Below, in pieces: positions 23,452-35,783 of a stretch of 64,000 nucleotides of DNA. The stretch is from the NCBI GenBank assembly GCA_030015575.1, contig JASDDO010000001.1:326029595-326093594 (forward strand), read 5' to 3'. This stretch comes from Agapanthus africanus. Its lineage: Eukaryota > Streptophyta > Magnoliopsida > Asparagales > Amaryllidaceae. Position 1 is the first letter of the stretch. Each line of letters opens with the position of its first letter. The position numbers and the translations under genes were made by a program. The notes under the pieces are model-generated. The model was not told the DNA's origin. It did not search any database and saw nothing but the letters and a program-made list of their open reading frames with translations.

Positions 23452-24603
23452 TGGCGTAGTATTTCCTTTTTGCAATTTCGGGTAAATCTAAATTAAAAAA
23501 ATCTGAAAAATCTGAAAAATCAAAAAAAATATAAAAATATATCATCTGTTATTTTTGGGAAGGGTATTTTTGTGTGAATTTTGCAGGATCTACGACCAAA
23601 TTCGGATCTTGAAATCTACAGAGATCAAAACAGCAAATATCAAATCCGAACAAACAGAGGAATATCATAATAGACAACAGAAGAAATTTAGAGGACCGAG
23701 TCAACAAGAAGAATCGCGGTGATCTGGTCCCAAAAAAAACTGTCGATGCGACAAACACGCGGCGGAACCGCCGCGCGACCCCCATTCCGGCCGCGGAACC
23801 GCCATGCCCTGGTGACATCACCAGAAAAAAAAACAGTTCCGCCACTTCAAATCTCTGTGAGTTTTCTGTCTCCTCCTCTGCAAATCTCCGATATATCTTC
23901 TGAAAATTCTCCTGCAGGATTCTTTGCGCTTAAAAAAATCTTTTCCCTTCCAAATAACAATCTTGTGCAGGATTCTTTGAGCTGCACATAAAATAAAAAG
24001 ATTTGATTGCAAGTAATTTTTCTATTTTGCATATCTTTAAAACTGACTTTAAGGGGATTTTGACCAATTCAAATTGGTTGGGATTTCATCACCCTTCTCA
24101 GGACCCCAGAAATCACTTAAAGCATTTGCATTGACCACTCTTAATTAAAAAATACTAGACTCAGCCCTAAGGACTTCGAGCTCAATAGGAGAGAGGACTA
24201 GTTATAGGCATCGACCGTTTATCCTAACCTGACTTTGCAGTGTCTCGGCAAGTGTGTCTAAGGCGATTGGTTACTTAATTAGGACCGCTACTTATAGCGG
24301 GGAGCCTCCCACTTACCTGGCACATACCTGGCAGCAATTGGCGATGAAGAGGCGGTTTGTGATCCTATTTCTAGCCCTTTGGAACAGTTAGGAGCTGTCT
24401 AGCTGACCTAGGTGACCCTAGATCTAGGCCTGATTGTGCATTTCTGGTTGATTGCATTTGTGTCTAAGCCCTTTATCGAAAATCTTTTTTTGAAAAAAGT
24501 TACAAATAAAAAAAAGGGGGAAATTTTTTATAAAAAGACTTGCAACGTTTGTCGCTAAGAAATCCGTGCACCCCAATCTTCTTTCTCTTCCCTTTCTTCT
24601 ATC
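23452..24603 (+). other. G2 leader, non-coding
   Basis: About 1.15 kb lies between the primer site and the ORF start. Noted content: a GC-rich cluster with inverted words GGCGGAACCGCCGCG and GGCCGCGGAACCGCC (23,758-23,810); a short duplication around CTGCAGGATTCTTTG and GTGCAGGATTCTTTGAG (23,912 and 23,967); and a segment at 24,100-24,440 similar in style to Tat-group leaders. The open frames here are short and not credible. Confidence 0.6.
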
Positions 24604-26552
24604 ATGGGTACCCCACATCATAAATCTCTTGCCGAACTTTGGTATCCCGAACCTAATTTTGACTCGTACGTCAACTGTTTCAGTCGCTTTAAGGAAGATC
24701 CCTCCGTGCCTAAAATTTCTTTGAAAGATCAAATAGAAGCGTTTAGGAGAAACAGTTCGACTTTACAACCCACTTTGTGTCAACCTTGTCAACCTTCACC
24801 ACCTTCGTACGTTGACACCACTTTTCCATGTCCTGCTGTAACTCCTAAGCCGATGTCCATTGCTGAGCATATTGCTCAAGCTCGTAGCTGATCTTTCACC
24901 CCTCTCAACACATCTAGTTCTAGGGATCAACAAGTCCATTCACCTTTTTATCCACATGTTGACCCTACTCCTGTCCAACCATCCAATTCCTACCAGTCCG
25001 ACCCGACCTTCCCACCTTCACTAGAAACTGTTTCTGCACAGCCATTAGGGAGTTTCACGTATTTAAACAATTTCAAATCTTTTACCGAAAGCCCTTCACA
25101 ACCCATGTCTAGTTTGGAACAGTCGTTGGAGGTGTATATTGCAGTAACAAACAAAATGATTAGGAATGTGGATGCGTCCATTACCGCCCTTATGCAACCT
25201 AGTGAACCGGCGGCTAGTTTCCAACTAGCTCCAAATTTTCCAATGTATGAGGAGGCGGTTGGACAAAGTGCGAATTTGAGAGATTTCCAAATCAAACCTA
25301 CCCTTACCCAATTGAAGCCCACAACTCCAGTTTTCCATCGATTGTCCTAAATGATTCACAAGTTCAAAATAAAAACGAGTTGTGTGATTTTGTAGTGCTT
25401 GATTTGCCAAATTGTGAAGAATCCCTTTCGAGTGAAACCACACTTAATCCTTTCGATCTTTACACCTCCAATCTAGAACCTGAATTGATAAATATCCATG
25501 CTTTTGATGAGGTGTCAGAAAATATTGATTTTCACTTGATTGAGGATATAGACGCCGGGAATATTTCGGATGATGAACCTGTCGATTTGATTGAAATTTT
25601 ATGTCCAATTCGTCATCCCGAGTCATTAATTGTTTCTCCCGAACTTCATATGCGTCTTGATTTTGATGATAATGGCATGGATGAGCTAAATATTGAGGAG
25701 AATTATGATGATAGTATTGAGGAGAGTATTGAGGATAATATTGAGGTTGAACCATTTTTGTTTGATGTGTCGGATTTTCCAATTCATCCTCTTGAACCTT
25801 TAACTAAATCACCCTCCCTCCTTTCCATCGTTCCGACCATGCTTAATATCACGCTTGAAGATTGTGAGCTTGAAAAAATTTCCTTTGAATCTGACACAGT
25901 TCTCGCAGCCGATAACACGTACGAGTGTTTCACTTTTTCGGACGATGTTGATGACTCACCGCCCGAGTTTGAGTCCTTTGAATTTTCAGATGAGTTAGTT
26001 GAACCATCAGACTCGGTTGCATACAGTCGTTTCGAACCATTGATGGAATCTTTCAAGTTCGAGACAGTTTACTACGGTGAGAATGAGACTATCCCTAATT
26101 CACTCTCTTTCGTCCTTCCTATCGTTCCGACCGTACAAGAGACCGTTACGCTTTCATCTCCAATACCAAGTTTGGCGTACCCATACTTTCTTGCGAATCT
26201 TGAGGGATTTGATCCTATTTCTCGACGGGTTGATAGGTTAGCACAATCGCTTTTAACACATCGGTCATCACAAATTGCGCTAATTTATTCACTCGATTTA
26301 CACCCTCAAGATCGTACTCTACTTCTTTCTCTTTTCCGTCATTCTTCTCCCACACCGAGACCATATTCTTCATTTCTTGCCATACGGTCTCGTGTTCTTC
26401 TCATCTCCTTTCTTTCCACTCTATTCTTTCATCAACTCTACCATTACCACGATAAGATTTTTGAATGGTTGGTGCTAACCTTTGGCTTGTGTAAGGCCAA
26501 GCTTAAGTTTAGGTGGAACCTTGTTGTATATATATTTTTGTTTTTCTTTTAA
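24604..26552 (+). pseudogene. G2 single ORF of unknown function, broken by one stop and one frameshift
   Basis: The ATG at 24,604 opens MGTPHHKSLAELWYPEPNFD. The frame has one TGA at 24,889 and is otherwise open to 25,350. From about 25,300 the plausible reading moves to the next frame (residues PYPIEAHNSSF, then NDSQVQNKNELCDF) and continues open to 26,552. One frameshift near 25,280-25,305 therefore joins two halves of an original ORF of roughly 640 codons. The first half is Ser/Pro/Gln-rich. The middle is strongly acidic (DDNGMDELNIEENYDDSIEE and neighbours). The last 90 residues are basic and hydrophobic, with possible membrane segments (LLISFLSTLFFHQLY; LVVYIFLFFF). I recognise no Gag, Pol or Env domain. 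Whether it was ever translated is unknown. Confidence 0.6.
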
Positions 26553-26644
26553 CAATAAAAATTAAAAAAAATTTAAAATAAAAAAAATATTTATAAATAA
26601 ATAAACAGGGGAGTGCCGACAATTTTGACCCTCTTGGTGTGGCA

Positions 26645-26682
26645 TGACAGTGAGGACACTGTCAAGTTTAAGTTTGGGGGTA
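26645..26682 (+). other. internal hairpin plus polypurine module in G2
   Basis: TGACAGTG-AGGA-CACTGTCA (26,645-26,664) is a perfect 8-bp hairpin with loop AGGA. It is followed by AAGTTTGGGGGTA (26,670-26,682). It repeats the arrangement at the 3' end of the element (27,948-27,986) with a different stem sequence. Confidence 0.8.
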
Positions 26683-27947
26683 TGCTCGGTACGTCTTCTT
26701 CCTTCGTATTCATTTGTATATATTTTTTCATTTGCATAATTATTTTAAAACCCATAAAAATTGAAAATTTTCAAAAATTATAAAAATTAATGCATTCAAT
26801 TTTGGCCGTATTGATTTGAGTTTGACAAATAGGTTAACTAGTTAGGAACAACTAGATCTTAGACTTATTAAATTAAAAACCCTAAAAATAACCTTCATTA
26901 AACTTTAACGGTAGAAAGTATATGTCTTTGTAGTTTATTTAGAAATAGGGAAATTTTGAGTTCACTTCTTGGGCAAAGTCAAAACAAAGGATAAAGTATT
27001 GATATTTTTATTAGAGTATGAGTTTGAAAAATAATTCCTAGCTTAAGTCTAGATTCTGAAAATATATACCGTACAATTTGCACAATCACGCACCTTGAAA
27101 CTTGGAATAGTAGAGGAGACCTTGAAATGCTCTTGTCTAAAGCCTTAGTACGAAAAAAATAATACAAGTGTGAATAAAGAATAAAAAAAATGGACACTGG
27201 TTTTTGTGATTACTTAAGGCTGAAAAAATTAGAAAAATATTTAGCGAGGGTGCTTCATTACCTAGTGCCTTAGACCAACTGGTTTGGGAGTCGCTTCTAA
27301 AGCCTTGGGTGTTGCAAAACTAGGAATTATGCTTTAATGTGCAAACACATCTTTTAATCTGTTGTTGGTACTTCAAGAAGTATTAACGGTCGCATGAAGG
27401 ATGTGTAAGCAAAATTAATTTAAATTCACCAATTAATAAGTATTTTGGACAACGGACAAGGGTATGATTGCTTAATTTGAATTTCCAAGTATAGGGGTGA
27501 TATTTACACACACGTAGGGATATGTGCTTGGAGTTTAGATGAGAGAAAGGAGTGAAGAATAGAACTTGTATCTTTAGTAGAGTTGATAGAAATTCCTAAG
27601 TGAAAATGGAACCCTAGAAGGAAAACTTAAGAAATGCCGAAAGCTAAGTAAATCTATAGAACATGTATAATCCTAAGTTAGATGATGAGGAAGTGTGAAG
27701 AATGTGGATAGATAATTTACGAGTCGACGATAATAGAATTCCCTGTTAGAAAACCTAATTGGAGAACAAAAGTCGAAAAAGCCAAATTGATAGGATTTTG
27801 TGGGTAGTATCCGCTGAAAACCCTCAGGAGACAACACTCCTCCTACTAGGGACACCTAGAGGTTTAACGGCTTGTTGCACGAGCTCAGTGCAATCGCTTT
27901 TCCCTGCGAAAGTGCGGTTAGGTTTTTGTAGAGAATAAAAAACTAAG
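26683..27947 (+). other. G2 3' non-coding region between the two purine modules
   Basis: About 1.27 kb, AT-rich, with no credible ORF and no similarity that I can see to the LTR or to Copia sequence. The open frame at 26,979-27,197 (minus) is judged to be chance. Confidence 0.5.
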
Positions 27948-27986
27948 TTTGCTCGAGGACGAGCAAAAGATAAGTTTGGGGGTATT
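27948..27986 (+). other. G2 terminal hairpin and polypurine tract
   Basis: TTTGCTCG-AGGA-CGAGCAAA (27,948-27,967) is a perfect 8-bp hairpin with loop AGGA. It is followed by AAGTTTGGGGGTATT (27,972-27,986), which abuts the 3' LTR and is the plus-strand primer. A hairpin just before the tract is known in Tat-group elements. Confidence 0.85.
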
Positions 27987-29298
27987 TGTTCACACCATAA
28001 TATTGCATTATTATATTCCCCATTCTTATTCGTTTTATAAATAAACAGGTGCTTCGACGTATGTCTGCTACATATTACAGGTTACAGGTTCTTGGAGCGA
28101 AGACAGTGAAAAAGATAAAAGACGATACAAAAGTGGGACTTTGACAAACAAATAGAAGGACCTTGATCAAGCCAACATAAAAGATAAAGTTCACAAAGTA
28201 CAAGGCAATGCAAAGTCCAAGATCGCGAAGCCACGGTTAAATTCCACCATAATTATTCACTGGAAAATCTGAAAGAGAATCAGAAGCCCAATTGAGAAAA
28301 GTACTGAAGAATAAGAAAGCCCAGAGCCTGCAGCAGAAAACAGAAGGCCTAATCCTCCTTTTTGGCCGCGGAACCGCGGCCAAACCAGGCCTCGGGCCGC
28401 GGTTCCACTGCAGGGTTAGGGAATTATAGGCAAAATTTTTTACCAATTTGTGTTACGGATTTGACTAGTCAACCTAGGGTATTCTTGTAAATGCAGACGT
28501 GCGAATCAATTGTAACCTAGGGTTTCCTATCCTCTATAAATAGAAACTCTAAAACTTGTATTAGGTTATGCCTCCCTTCATTAATAAATTTTAGAATTCT
28601 TTTGGAGAGCATCGGTGCCTCTTTTCATTTCATGAATTCAGATCTGATAACACTGTGTTGATGTTTGGAGAGAGCCATCTATAAAGTAGGTAATTTTTCA
28701 TTTTCTGCTCTAGTTTAGATTTAATTCCTTGCCCTAGATAATTGTTAGAGTTAGCTTTGGGGAAGGCTTTTGAGAGATGAGATCTCTCATCCCTATCTTA
28801 CCCATCACATATAATCAATAGGACTCCATGCATACATGCACATACCGCGCCCTACGGCACCCTATCCCTCGAGGTAGCGATGATACCGTAGTATAAAGGC
28901 CCGGTTGCGCGTGTTTTCCATGGAGGTTAAGGTAAGGATTGATAAAGGAAGGACAAGAACCTAGAAGAAGGAACACCTTTCCGAAGATCTAATCCCCTTT
29001 ATTAATAATTACCATAACTCCTCTTAGATCCTAATTTGGGTATAGAAAGCATTGAGATTTATTTACATTTCCAAACCATTCCTAATCCTAACCATAGAAA
29101 GATTTAGATCTAGATAATCTTAGTATAGATAGATTTAGTTTTTAGATTTAATAATCTGTCGGACCACAATCGGAATTAACTCGTTAGCGCGATTAGGAAA
29201 TTCACAACATCCCTGTGGACCGACCCGTACTCACCGGCTAGCTACCAAGCGACGCCGTTCTTGATTTCGGTTTAGAAATATTTTTGACATACAAATCA
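27987..29298 (+). repeat. G2 3' LTR
   Basis: The LTR is 1,312 bp, from TGTTCACACC to ACAAATCA, followed by the target copy ATACC. TATA box at 28,535-28,542 and AATAAA at 28,583-28,588 mirror the 5' LTR. Confidence 0.95.
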
Positions 29299-29303
29299 AT
29301 ACC

Positions 29304-31727
29304 TGCTTACCAGACCCAGCGCATAAGCTACATCAAGGCATGTACAAAACATCGCATACATTATAGATCCTACGGCTGAAGCGTAGGGTATAATGCTCAT
29401 GCAAGCTCTCTCTTCATCAGTCTTTAGGCAAAGTCCTTGGAGAGAGCGACTCCATGACTAGCGGGTAAGGCACCCTGCTTAAAGTCTTCCATACTAAAGC
29501 TCTTTAGGATGGTGTCAATGTACCTGGTCTGGGACAATCCTAACAACCTTTTTGATCTATCCTTATAGATCTTCATGCCCAGTATGTACGAGGCATTACC
29601 CAGGTCCTTTATGCAGAACCTTTGTGATAAGAACAATTTGATCGATTGTAGCATAGGAACATCGTTTCCTATCAGAAGAATGTCATCCACGTACAACACG
29701 AGGAATGTGACAGTACTCACTACAATCTTCTTATAAACATAAGGTTCTTCTGGATTTTTTACGAAATCAAACTCTTTGATAACATCATCAAAACAGATGT
29801 TCCAACTCCGTGATGCCTGCTTTAATCCATAAATGGATTTAAGCAATCTACATGCTTTCCCGCTGCTCCCACTATCAATGAAACCCTCTGGCTGATCCAT
29901 ATAAACGCATTCTTCTAAATCACCATTTAGAAAAGCAGTTTTAACGTCCATCTGCCAGATTTCATAGTCGTAGTGAGCAGCAATAGCAAGTAGGATCCGA
30001 ATGGATTTAAGATTAGCTACAGGAGAAAAGGTTTCTCTATAGTCCAGTCCTGGTCTTTGTCGGAATCCTTTCGCCACAAGCCTTGCCTTATAGGTCTTCA
30101 CCTGCCCATCTACACCTACCTTTTTCTTAAAGATCCATTTTCACCCTATGGGTTTTACCCCAGAGGGTACAACTTCTAATGTCCATACTTTGTTGGTGTA
30201 TATAGACTCCATTTTGGATCTCATGGCATCCAGCCACTTCACAGAGTCACCAATCGTGATAGCTTGCTGAAAACTGGTAGGGTCATCCTCATCCATGATG
30301 CAATCTTCTCTATCACCATCATTGAGAAAACCAAAGTATCTCTCTGGTGGGCGAGATGTCCTACAAGATCTACGGAGTGGCTGAGGTTCCTAAGTTTCTG
30401 TTGCAACATCAGGTTCAACCAAGTCGTCATTTGTAACTTGTGTCTTTAGAATCTCTTCTAGATCTACAACAATGCCATCAGTATCATTTGGAAAAATCTC
30501 ATTTTCAAAAAATATAGCATGTAGAGAAACAAACACCTTTTGTTCCACCTTGTGGTAGAAAAGATATCCAAATGAATGTTTTGGATGTCCAACAAATATA
30601 CATTTGACCTATCGTGTCCCGAGTTTGTCTGGATTCTTCTTTTTAAAAAGGCCGGACAACCCCAAATCTTAACTCGTTTAAAAGATTGTCTTTTCCCATA
30701 CCATATCTCATATGGAGTGGTAGACACGGTCTTGGTTGGAACTTTGTTCAACAGAAAAGTTGCAGTCTCCAATGCATGCCGCCAAAATGAGAGAGGTAAC
30801 TCGGTATCACTCATCATGGATCGTACCATATCTAATAGGGTACGATTCTGCCGCTCTGACACACCGTTGTGTTGTGGTGTGTAAGCGGGAGTGAGCTGAG
30901 AGAGAATCCCATTCTCTTTTAGGAAGTTCAAAAACTCTATACTAAGATATTCTCCACCTCGATCTGATCGAAGTATCTTGATGCTCATTCCTGTTTGTTT
31001 TTCTACTTCCACTTTGTACTCCTTGAATTTCTCGAAAGCTTCAGACTTATGCTTGAAGAAAAACACATGACCGAATCTCGAGAAATCATCAGTAAAAGTT
31101 ATGAAGTAAGAAAAACCGCCTCTTGCATGTGTAGACATTGGCCCACATACATCACTATGTATGAGTCCCAAGAGCTCTGTAGCTCTTTCTCCTTGTCCAG
31201 TAAACGTAGTTTTGGTCATTTTCCCTTTGATACAAGACTGACAAGTCGCATAGGATTTATATTCAAAAGGATTTAAATATCCATCTTTATGAAGCTTGTT
31301 TAGTCTTGTTTCATTAATATGACCAAGTCTACAATGTCAAAGAAAAGCTTCATTTATATTTGAAAATTTTCTTTTATTTGTGTGTTGTACGTTGAAAACT
31401 GTGTGTTGATTCAAGACGTATATCCCGTTATTAAGTATACCATAACCAACCAACTCTTGATTTAGTTTAATGTTCATAACATTATGCTGCAATACAAAAT
31501 GATATCCTTCATTGTATAACAAAGAAACGGATATTATATTACAAAGCATGCTAGGTACATAATAACATGGGTTCAAAACCAATATACAACCCGACGGCAA
31601 CCCTACCTGATACTCTCCCACTGAAACTGCATGTATATTGGAATCATTTCCAACTCAGACAGTATGATCACCGGTCTTCAAAACCCTGCAATTTCTCAAG
31701 CCCTGCACAGAATTGCAGATATGAGAA
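29304..31727 (-). pseudogene. C5 reverse transcriptase, integrase and protease region
   Basis: Read on the minus strand this is the middle of C5 pol, cut at both ends by G2 and C6. The protease-distal and GAG-pre-integrase part lies at 31,337-31,700. The HHCC finger follows (GHINETRLNKLHKDGY, CQSCIKGK, about 31,225-31,330). The integrase core at 30,464-31,219 has LIHSDVCGPM, FTDDFSRFGHVF and HNGVSERQNRTLLD, i.e. all three catalytic acidic residues. The reverse transcriptase at 29,424-30,101 has KTYKARLVAKGFRQ, DVKTAFLNGDL, YGLKQASRSW and an intact YVDD at 29,692-29,703. Stops and frameshifts break it between 30,101 and 30,464 and at 31,337 (a Trp codon changed to TGA). Individual domains are well preserved, the whole polyprotein is not. 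Confidence 0.9.
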
Positions 31728-33939
31728 TGTAGGGTCACTAGGCACTATCAAAAGGGTCTATAAGGCATCAACCATGCCGAATTTAAATTTTCCAAGTGCC
31801 GAACAACCTAAAGCGAGGATCTTTGCTAGATAATCAGGTTAAACATGCATGCAAACAACTTTACATCTAAAAGAGAGGGATTACGACCTTTGTAGTCCGC
31901 TCCTTCGCTTCAAAAGCTCCGAGTAGTAGTCCCTTCGCCGCGATCCATGATCTCTCGGAATCAAAAAAGTCTTCACAAGCGGAACGATCCATGCTTGCTA
32001 AAAGTCTTCCTTTTCGAAGATGATCTACCTTGAAGAATCTTTAACTCAAGCTCTCACTTCTCTAATCAAGTATTAGAGAAGTGAACACCCTAATCTAAGT
32101 GTGTAGAAAAGATGAGGATGATGAAGTAGAAATTTAGCTCTCTTCTATTTTCAAATTCTCACACTAAATCATCACAAAATGAAAAGCTAGAAAGCTTTTC
32201 AAGGAGGAAGAAGAAGATGAAACCTTTTGTGATGAATAATGAAATTGTTATTATGGTTACAAAACAATCTTGAGTTAATAATATCAAGTATTAACTCATG
32301 TAGATAATTAACTAGGGTTAAGGGTTTGGGTTGGGTTAAATAATATCTCTAGAATATCAACACAAAATATCTTTGCTTAAAACAAAAATAAAGCTTCTAG
32401 AAGCTTCAAGAAAAAGCTAACCCAAATCAAACCCTAACCATGTTTAATCTCTACAAATCATGTTGCATTTGTAATCATAACTTGTTACAATATTATATAT
32501 CACATATATAATATATTTTTGTAACAAAAGAAAATAATACAATTAACATGTATCGCATATATATATCAATGTATTATCCTGTGATAAAATGAATCAAAAA
32601 AGTGAGCTAATATTAGATAATTTAATGTAATATATCACATATATAATTATACACTAAATTATCGAATCAATACTTGATCCGACAATCCGGCTATATCGCA
32701 TATAACCGACTAATATATCATGTACCGATTCATCGAATAACCACTTGATCCGATGACCCGGCTATATCACATATACCCGGCTGATATCATATATCGCGAG
32801 AATAGAATACGGTATCTCATATCGTATTATCATCAGTCCTGCACATATCTCATATGTGCTCCTACTCCGTTTTGCCTGAGCCAAGAAAGCTCTGTGTAGG
32901 ACTCTAAAGAATCGTCAATACGCCGGCAGTGGGTGATAATCACATCAAACACCCACAAGCTGCAAGCAGTCAGCTAAACGTAACGGCCACCCAGGTATTG
33001 AGCGATCAGTAGATCAACAAGAAAGCATGTACATTCTCCTGTGAATCCAATCAGTAACACTACCGTACAGCCCAGTCTCTTCGTCTGATATGTCGCATAT
33101 CTAATCTAGGGGCGGTAAACGTCAGACCCCAGTAACCGATAAGTCGTGTCGATGTGAGGCTTATAACGGGTCGAGAAACTACTGATAACACTTACCAGTA
33201 GCACTCTATATCAGCCCTGGCCAGGGACTTCCTGTTCTAGCCAATTGAACACAGCACAACATCAACTCCCTATACCGGGAGAGACGAATCCCCTCCTATC
33301 GCTCATTGCCTCCATGTGATTCGGGACTGTACCCAAAAGCCACCGTTTTGCACGCCATCTTGGACGTGGTAAGATGGAAATCAAAGCACAGTGGGAATCA
33401 CACAAGACTCTATAACGATCTCGAGTCTACAGACTAACCCGTACCAGTGTCACCAGAGAACAGCCATCTGATGTGAGGTATAATACCATCTGGGAGTTCT
33501 CGGCGAGTCCGTTCAGTGTACCTAGTCTCCACTGAGCACCCGTACACCATCTTTGATGTCAAACACCAATGGATATGGGATCATCCATCGCCAATCATAT
33601 GGGTCAAGATGCGTATACGCTGGTCTACTCTGGTGTATCGATGCCCTGTCTCGATACACCCTCGATTAGGAACAATTATAGGATGTACTCATTGACTACC
33701 CTGGCCTCACTAGTATGATCTCATCATAGTCCCAGTAGTCGAGTACATATCCTAAGGGCTTTATCAACATGTGAGAGCAAGATAGTAAACTAATACAAGT
33801 CATCATGTTAAGATAATGTGAAACCAAATAGCATATTATCATGTCGAGCAAGAATGTTCTCTCTATATATATCCAAGCATCCACTATAATATACATCATA
33901 TGTACAATAATGGCCTCTAGGCCATATACATAACTAACA
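31728..33939 (-). repeat. C6 3' LTR
   Basis: On the plus strand it starts TGTAGGGTCACTAGGCAC and ends TAACTAACA. It contains AT dyads at about 32,650-32,765 and the TTCGTCTGATATGTCGCATATC block. An open frame at 33,696-33,899 (minus) recurs in other LTRs only because the LTR sequence is conserved. Confidence 0.95.
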
Positions 33940-33950
33940 ATCTCCCACTT
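33940..33950 (-). other. C6 polypurine tract
   Basis: ATCTCCCACTT on the plus strand (AAGTGGGAGAT in sense) abuts the 3' LTR. Confidence 0.9.
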
Positions 33951-33956
33951 GCACTA

Positions 33957-35783
33957 AGGCCAGCTGTTGTAGTATCTCATACCCAACATCCCGAAGAGTC
34001 TCTCAAATTGTATCTGGGGTATGGCCTTCGTGAGTGGATCCGCAGTTTTGTCCTTCGTATCAACTCTCCTGACCTCGATCTCCTGGCGATCAACTATCTC
34101 CCGGATCAGGTGATACCGCTTAAGAATATGTCTGGATTTCTAATGGGACCTGGGTTCCTTGGCCAAATCCATAGCTCCATTGTTTTCACAATACAAAGGT
34201 ATTGGATGCTCAATGGACGGAACCATACAAAGTTTAGAGATGGACTTCTTCATCCAGACAGCCTCTTTGGCAGCTTCGTTGGCAGCGATGTATTCAGCCT
34301 CCATTGTCGAGTCTGCAACGGTTTCCTGTTTGGAACTCTTCCAACACACCGCCCCTCCATTGAGGGTAAAGACAAATCCCGAGTGCGACTTAGAGTCGTC
34401 CTTATCACTTTGGAAGCTTGAATCGGTAAAGGACTCCACCTGGAGATCTCCGTTACCATACACCAAGAACATCTCCTTAGTTCTTCTCAAGTACTTGAGA
34501 ATGTTCTTCACAGCTATCCAGTGATTCTCTCCAGGATCTGCATGATACCGACTCACTACACTTAGTGAGTTTGCTACATCGGGTCTGGTACATAGCATCG
34601 CATACATGATAGAGCCTGCTGCCGAAGCATAGGCTATCCCTTGCATGCGAGCTCTCTCCAAATCAGTCTCGGGAGACATCTCTTTAGAGAGAGTGAGTCC
34701 AGAGATCGTGGGTTGGTTACCACGCATGGATTCTTCCATACTAAACCACTTTAGTATGGTGTCAATGTACCTGGAATGGGACAATCCCAGTATCCGTTTA
34801 GATCTATCTCTATAGATCCTAATTCCCAATATGCAGGAGGCATACCCTAGATCTTTCATTGAGTATCTTTGTGATAAGAAGAGCTTGACCGACTGCAGCA
34901 TAGGAACATCGTTTCCTATCAAGTGTATGTCATCCACGTACAATACGAGAAATACAACCTTACTCTCTGCAAACTTTTTATATATACAAGGTTCATCTAT
35001 GTTTTTGATGAAGTCAAACTCTTTGACTACAACATCAAAACCGATGTTCCAACTCCGCGATGCTTGCTTTAACCTGTAAATGGATTTAAGAAACTTGCAC
35101 ACCTTTCCGCTGCTCCCACTGTCTACGAAGCCCTCTGGCTGAGTCATGTACACGCACTCTTCTAAATAACCATTTAGAAAGGCTGTCTTAACATCCATTT
35201 GCCAGATTTCATAGTCATGGTATGAAGCAATGGCAAGTAAGATCCGGATGGGCTTAGGCATAGCCACTGGAGAAAAGATTTCGTCATAATCCATACCTGG
35301 TCGTTGACGAAAACCCTTTACAACAAGTCTAGCTTTGTAAGTCTCAACTTTTCCATCTACACCAAGTTTCTTCTTAAAGATCCATTTGCTCCCAACGAGT
35401 TTTACCCCTTCAGGAGCAACTTCCAAAGTCCATACTTTGTTAGTGTACATGTATTCCATCTCAGATCGCATTGCATCCAGCCACTTCACAGAGTCACCAC
35501 TCGTGATGGCCTGCTCGAAACTAGTCGGGTCATCATCTTCCATGATGCAATCCTCGCTCCCACCATCAACGAGAAAACCGTAGTATCTCTCAGGTGGATG
35601 AGAAAACCTGCTAGATCGGCGGAGAGGCTGGGGTTCGTCGGGTACTGCTGAATCAACTGGTTCTACTAAATCTTCAGTTATAGTTTGTGGTGCTGGAACC
35701 TCTTCCAGTTCTACCTCTTTGCCACTAATTTCTTTTGCAAGAAATTCCTTTTCTAAAAAGGTGGCATGTTGAGCAACAAACAC
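33957..35783 (-). pseudogene. C6 reverse transcriptase and RNase H
   Basis: A 547-codon open frame (34,140-35,783) is the best-preserved coding piece in the window. It covers the integrase tail, a linker with SFEQAITSGDSVKWLDAM, the RVT_2 reverse transcriptase and most of RNase H. RT motifs include GSKWIFKKKLG, DVKTAFLNGYLEECVY and YVDD at 34,929-34,940. RNase H shows SFTDSSFQSDKDD and DSTMEAEYIAA, but the YCDN catalytic block reads YCEN, so the aspartate is replaced by glutamate. The frame ends at a TAG after KEPRSH where relatives have CAG. Homology continues to about 33,957. It would copy element RNA into cDNA in the particle; the stop and the changed residue argue against activity. Confidence 0.9.

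Larger units (their letters stand above)
22108..29298 (+). mobile_element. G2, non-autonomous Gypsy (Athila/Tat-type) element
   Basis: The element is 7,191 bp with LTRs of 1,324 and 1,312 bp and a perfect target duplication ATACC (22,103-22,107 and 29,299-29,303). The primer site TGGCGCTGTTGCCGGGGA and the purine tract AAGTTTGGGGGTATT are characteristic of the plant Athila/Tat group. The 4.5-kb interior has no gag, protease, RT, RNase H or integrase motif, only one broken ORF. It therefore resembles a large retrotransposon derivative mobilised in trans. It is inserted in the C5 RT/RNase H region, opposite in orientation to C5. Confidence 0.93.

Noticed and set aside
25380-26552. Possible host gene with an acidic and membrane-like product
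   Set aside because: It lies wholly inside G2, between its primer site and purine tract, and continues upstream in frame from the element ORF.
22108-29298. Autonomous Gypsy element
   Set aside because: No protease, RT, RNase H or integrase motif is present in the interior in any frame.
33696-33899. Recurrent open frame near the start of the LTRs (also 41,769-42,047, 21,248-21,445, 54,718-54,924)
   Set aside because: It appears in several LTRs because they are copies of one another; lengths and termini differ and no domain is visible.
34159-34524. Opposite-strand open frames over pol (also 35,304-35,651, 55,812-56,060, 62,431-62,835)
   Set aside because: They are antisense shadows of the conserved RT and RNase H coding sequence and recur with it.
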